Of a stretch of 15,472 nucleotides of DNA, positions 14,074-15,472 are shown in pieces; position 1 is the stretch's first letter, and every line of letters begins with the position of its first letter. A program made the position numbers and the translations under genes. Under the pieces are notes generated by a model, which searched no databases, had not been told where the DNA came from, and was given only the letters and a program-made list of their open reading frames with translations. Source of the DNA: Deltaproteobacteria bacterium (lineage in GTDB: Bacteria; Myxococcota; Polyangia; Haliangiales; Haliangiaceae); the NCBI GenBank assembly GCA_018262455.1, contig JAGSPR010000143.1, positions 1 to 15,472 of the forward strand. Reading direction: 5' to 3'.

Positions 14074-14985
14074 ATGACCGTCAAACGTGATCTGAAGCGC
14101 CGGGTTCGCGATCGACAGCAGCGGACCGGCGAGAGCTACACCACCGCGCGTCGCCACGTGCTGGCCGATCGCCCGAACCCGAGTCCGAGCCCGAGCGCGA
14201 TCCCGGTCGACGAGGTGATCGATGTGTCGGAGCTGGCGGCCGCGATCGGGCTGCGCTGCAAGGTCCTGGTGTTTCCGGCCGTGGCCGAACGCGCGGAGCC
14301 CACGGTCGTGCTGACCGCGGTGCGCGACGCGCTGATCGCGACCACGGGCGATCCCGCGACGGAGCGGCTGCGACGCCTGGCCTTGCGAGGCGAGGTCTCG
14401 CGAGCCCCTGATCGGTGGTCTCACGATCGCAACGGCCCTCGATTCATCGAGCGCGTGCGCGCCGGGCTCGGCGGCATGAGCGACGACGGCCGCACGCTCG
14501 CGATCCACGTCGCGGGCCGCGCCGGGATCGTGCCGATCCTGTGCACCCCTTGGCGCCGCGATCCGACCCTCATGCTGATGACGATCGACGATTGGCTGAG
14601 GCCGCGATTCGAGCTCGAGCTGCTAGCGCAGCCTGGCTCTCCAGCGCTCGGGGCCGGATCGGCGCTGTGCGTGATCTTGAATGGCCAACGCTATCCGATC
14701 ACCAAGGAGCCGTTCGTCATCGGGCGCAACCCGGCCGCGGATCTCGTGATCGACGACCGCACCATCGCGGTCGCGCACGCCGCGGTGCTCCACCGCAACG
14801 GGGTGTTCTTCCTCAAGGACCTCGGCTCGCCCACCGGCCTCACCTACCGAGGCATGCGGATCGACAACAAGCGGATCGACGAAGGTGACGTGTTCCACCT
14901 CGCCACCGAGCAGATCGACGAAGCTGACGTGCTCCATCTCGCCACCTACGAGCTCCGCTTCACGTACACCACGACCGACACCTGA
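14074..14985 (+). CDS. FHA-domain protein with N-terminal TGESYTTARRHV module
   Basis: A 303-aa soluble protein whose ATG has AGAGGAAG 4 bases upstream. Residues 1-31 form a basic helical module, KRDLKRRVRDRQQRTGESYT then TARRHVLA. Motifs of this kind occur at protein N-termini in actinobacteria and myxobacteria, but I know no assigned function. A Pro/Ser linker follows. Residues 47-190 are a domain I do not recognise (VIDVSELAAAIGLRCKVLVF, TLAIHVAGRAGIVPILCTPW). Residues about 197-297 are FHA-like: ITKEPFVIGRNPAADLVIDD, then FFLKDLGSPTGLTYRGMRID. FHA domains bind phosphothreonine. Here Gly-Arg (217-218) and His235 are kept, but the usual Ser and Asn are Ala232 and Thr254, so binding may be weakened or lost. 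A 13-aa duplication lies near the C-terminus. Confidence 0.85.
   Translation: MTVKRDLKRRVRDRQQRTGESYTTARRHVLADRPNPSPSPSAIPVDEVIDVSELAAAIGLRCKVLVFPAVAERAEPTVVLTAVRDALIATTGDPATERLRRLALRGEVSRAPDRWSHDRNGPRFIERVRAGLGGMSDDGRTLAIHVAGRAGIVPILCTPWRRDPTLMLMTIDDWLRPRFELELLAQPGSPALGAGSALCVILNGQRYPITKEPFVIGRNPAADLVIDDRTIAVAHAAVLHRNGVFFLKDLGSPTGLTYRGMRIDNKRIDEGDVFHLATEQIDEADVLHLATYELRFTYTTTDT
14874..14951. repeat. 39-bp tandem duplication inside the FHA domain
   Basis: Two 39-bp units (14874-14912 and 14913-14951) match at about 33 of 39 positions. They encode IDEGDVFHLATEQ and IDEADVLHLATYE. The unit covers the penultimate beta strand and loop of the FHA fold, so the domain carries an extra copy of that segment. 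The frame is preserved. Confidence 0.88.
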
Positions 14986-15417
14986 TCAGACCTCGAGCCG
15001 CGCGAGCGCGCTCCGGATCGGCGACGGAATCGCGATCGGCGTGCGCGTCGCGCGATCGACGAAGACGTGGACGACGTGCCCGTGCGCCGCGGCGCGCTCG
15101 CCGTGGTCGTCGAAGATCCCGATCCCGTAGGTCACCGCGCGGTTGCCGAGCCGGTCGACGCGGACGCCGGCGCGCAGGCTCGCCGGGTAGGCGAGGGGGG
15201 CGTGGTACTCGCAGCGGGACTCGACGACCAGCGCGATCACCTCGGCATGGGCGATGTCGAGGCCGCCCTCGCGGATCAGGAACAAGTTGATCGCGGTGTC
15301 GAAGTAGCTGTAGTACGCGACGTTGTTGAGGTGACCGTAGATGTCGTTGTCGTTCCACCGCGTCGTGATCGGCGTGAACCAGGGATAGGCGGCGGTCGCG
15401 GGCGGGTCGCTCGGCAT
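14986..15417 (-). CDS. Acyl-CoA thioesterase, 4HBT/hotdog family
   Basis: A 143-aa single hotdog domain of usual length. The N-terminal active-site region TTRWNDNDIYGHLNNVAYYS carries the catalytic acid (probably Asp25 of NDND, by comparison with YbgC and 4-hydroxybenzoyl-CoA thioesterase) and the GHxNN turn. CEYHAPLAYPASLRAGVRVD and RAVTYGIGIFDD are the core strands, followed by HGHVVHVFVDRATRTPIAIP. It should hydrolyse acyl-CoA thioesters in the cytosol; the acyl group cannot be told from sequence. The ATG lies 4 bases after the stop of the upstream minus-strand gene, so it belongs to an operon extending past the window. Its TGA directly abuts that of the convergent FHA gene. Confidence 0.92.
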   Translation of the reverse strand: MPSDPPATAAYPWFTPITTRWNDNDIYGHLNNVAYYSYFDTAINLFLIREGGLDIAHAEVIALVVESRCEYHAPLAYPASLRAGVRVDRLGNRAVTYGIGIFDDHGERAAAHGHVVHVFVDRATRTPIAIPSPIRSALARLEV

Positions 15418-15421
15418 CGGA

Positions 15422-15472
15422 TCACCAGTAGCGCAGCGCGCGCTCGAACAGGGAGGTCAGCAGGGCAGGTGT
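15422..15472 (-). CDS. C-terminal end of an unidentified gene, cut by window edge
   Basis: The last 16 codons read TPALLTSLFERALRYW then TGA, with G/C in most third positions, as in neighbouring genes. The stop lies 4 bases before the thioesterase ATG, which suggests a shared transcript and translational coupling. Too little is visible to name the product. Confidence 0.55.
   Translation of the reverse strand, partial: TPALLTSLFERALRYW

Overview
The window is a GC-rich chromosomal segment (strong G/C third-position bias) from a Gram-negative bacterium. It most resembles a myxobacterium-like member of the Myxococcota, possibly Kofleriaceae or Haliangium-like. The pointers are many lipobox proteins, an M13 metallopeptidase lipoprotein, PEGA-repeat and FHA proteins, a CXXXY-type CcmE and an archaeal-type prolyl-tRNA synthetase. 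The taxonomic placement is inference from gene content only. No rRNA, tRNA, prophage, insertion-sequence transposase or cas gene is visible.

Left arm (1-2784, all minus strand): small envelope and stress-type genes. These are a 28-aa hydrophobic peptide, a YXWGXW/DUF6600-like secreted protein with a repeat tail, a Met-rich lipoprotein with an in-frame 18-bp repeat array, an Ala/Lys-rich coiled-coil lipoprotein, a 58-aa LEA/YtxH-like protein, and a second tiny hydrophobic protein cut by the window edge. The last three are closely spaced and could be co-transcribed.

Middle-left (2785-6604): a roughly 570-bp region without a credible gene leads to the most unusual structure here. Four copies of a 26-bp sequence are arranged as two direct pairs (period 74 and 73 bp). 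The pairs are inverted relative to each other and enclose a stand-alone ccmE-like heme-chaperone gene. The right pair also encloses a good intrinsic terminator and abuts the stop codon of an M13 peptidase gene. The layout recalls multi-site transposon ends but no transposase is present. Upstream of the M13 gene lies a headless C-terminal piece of an M1 aminopeptidase, cut off almost exactly where the divergent PEGA gene starts.

Middle-right (6617-8896, plus strand): a five-PEGA-repeat secreted protein, a 10-bp GC-rich tandem array directly after its stop, and a Pro-rich outer-membrane beta-barrel protein starting with TTG and ending in a clear terminator.

Right arm (8897-15472): housekeeping translation genes rpsB-tsf with a structured leader; a lipoprotein HAD phosphatase with a PPC-like N-terminal domain; proS (archaeal type) followed by a two-zinc-ribbon protein; an FHA protein with degenerate phosphopeptide-binding residues and a small internal duplication; and, convergent to it with abutting stop codons, a hotdog thioesterase preceded by the tail of another minus-strand gene.
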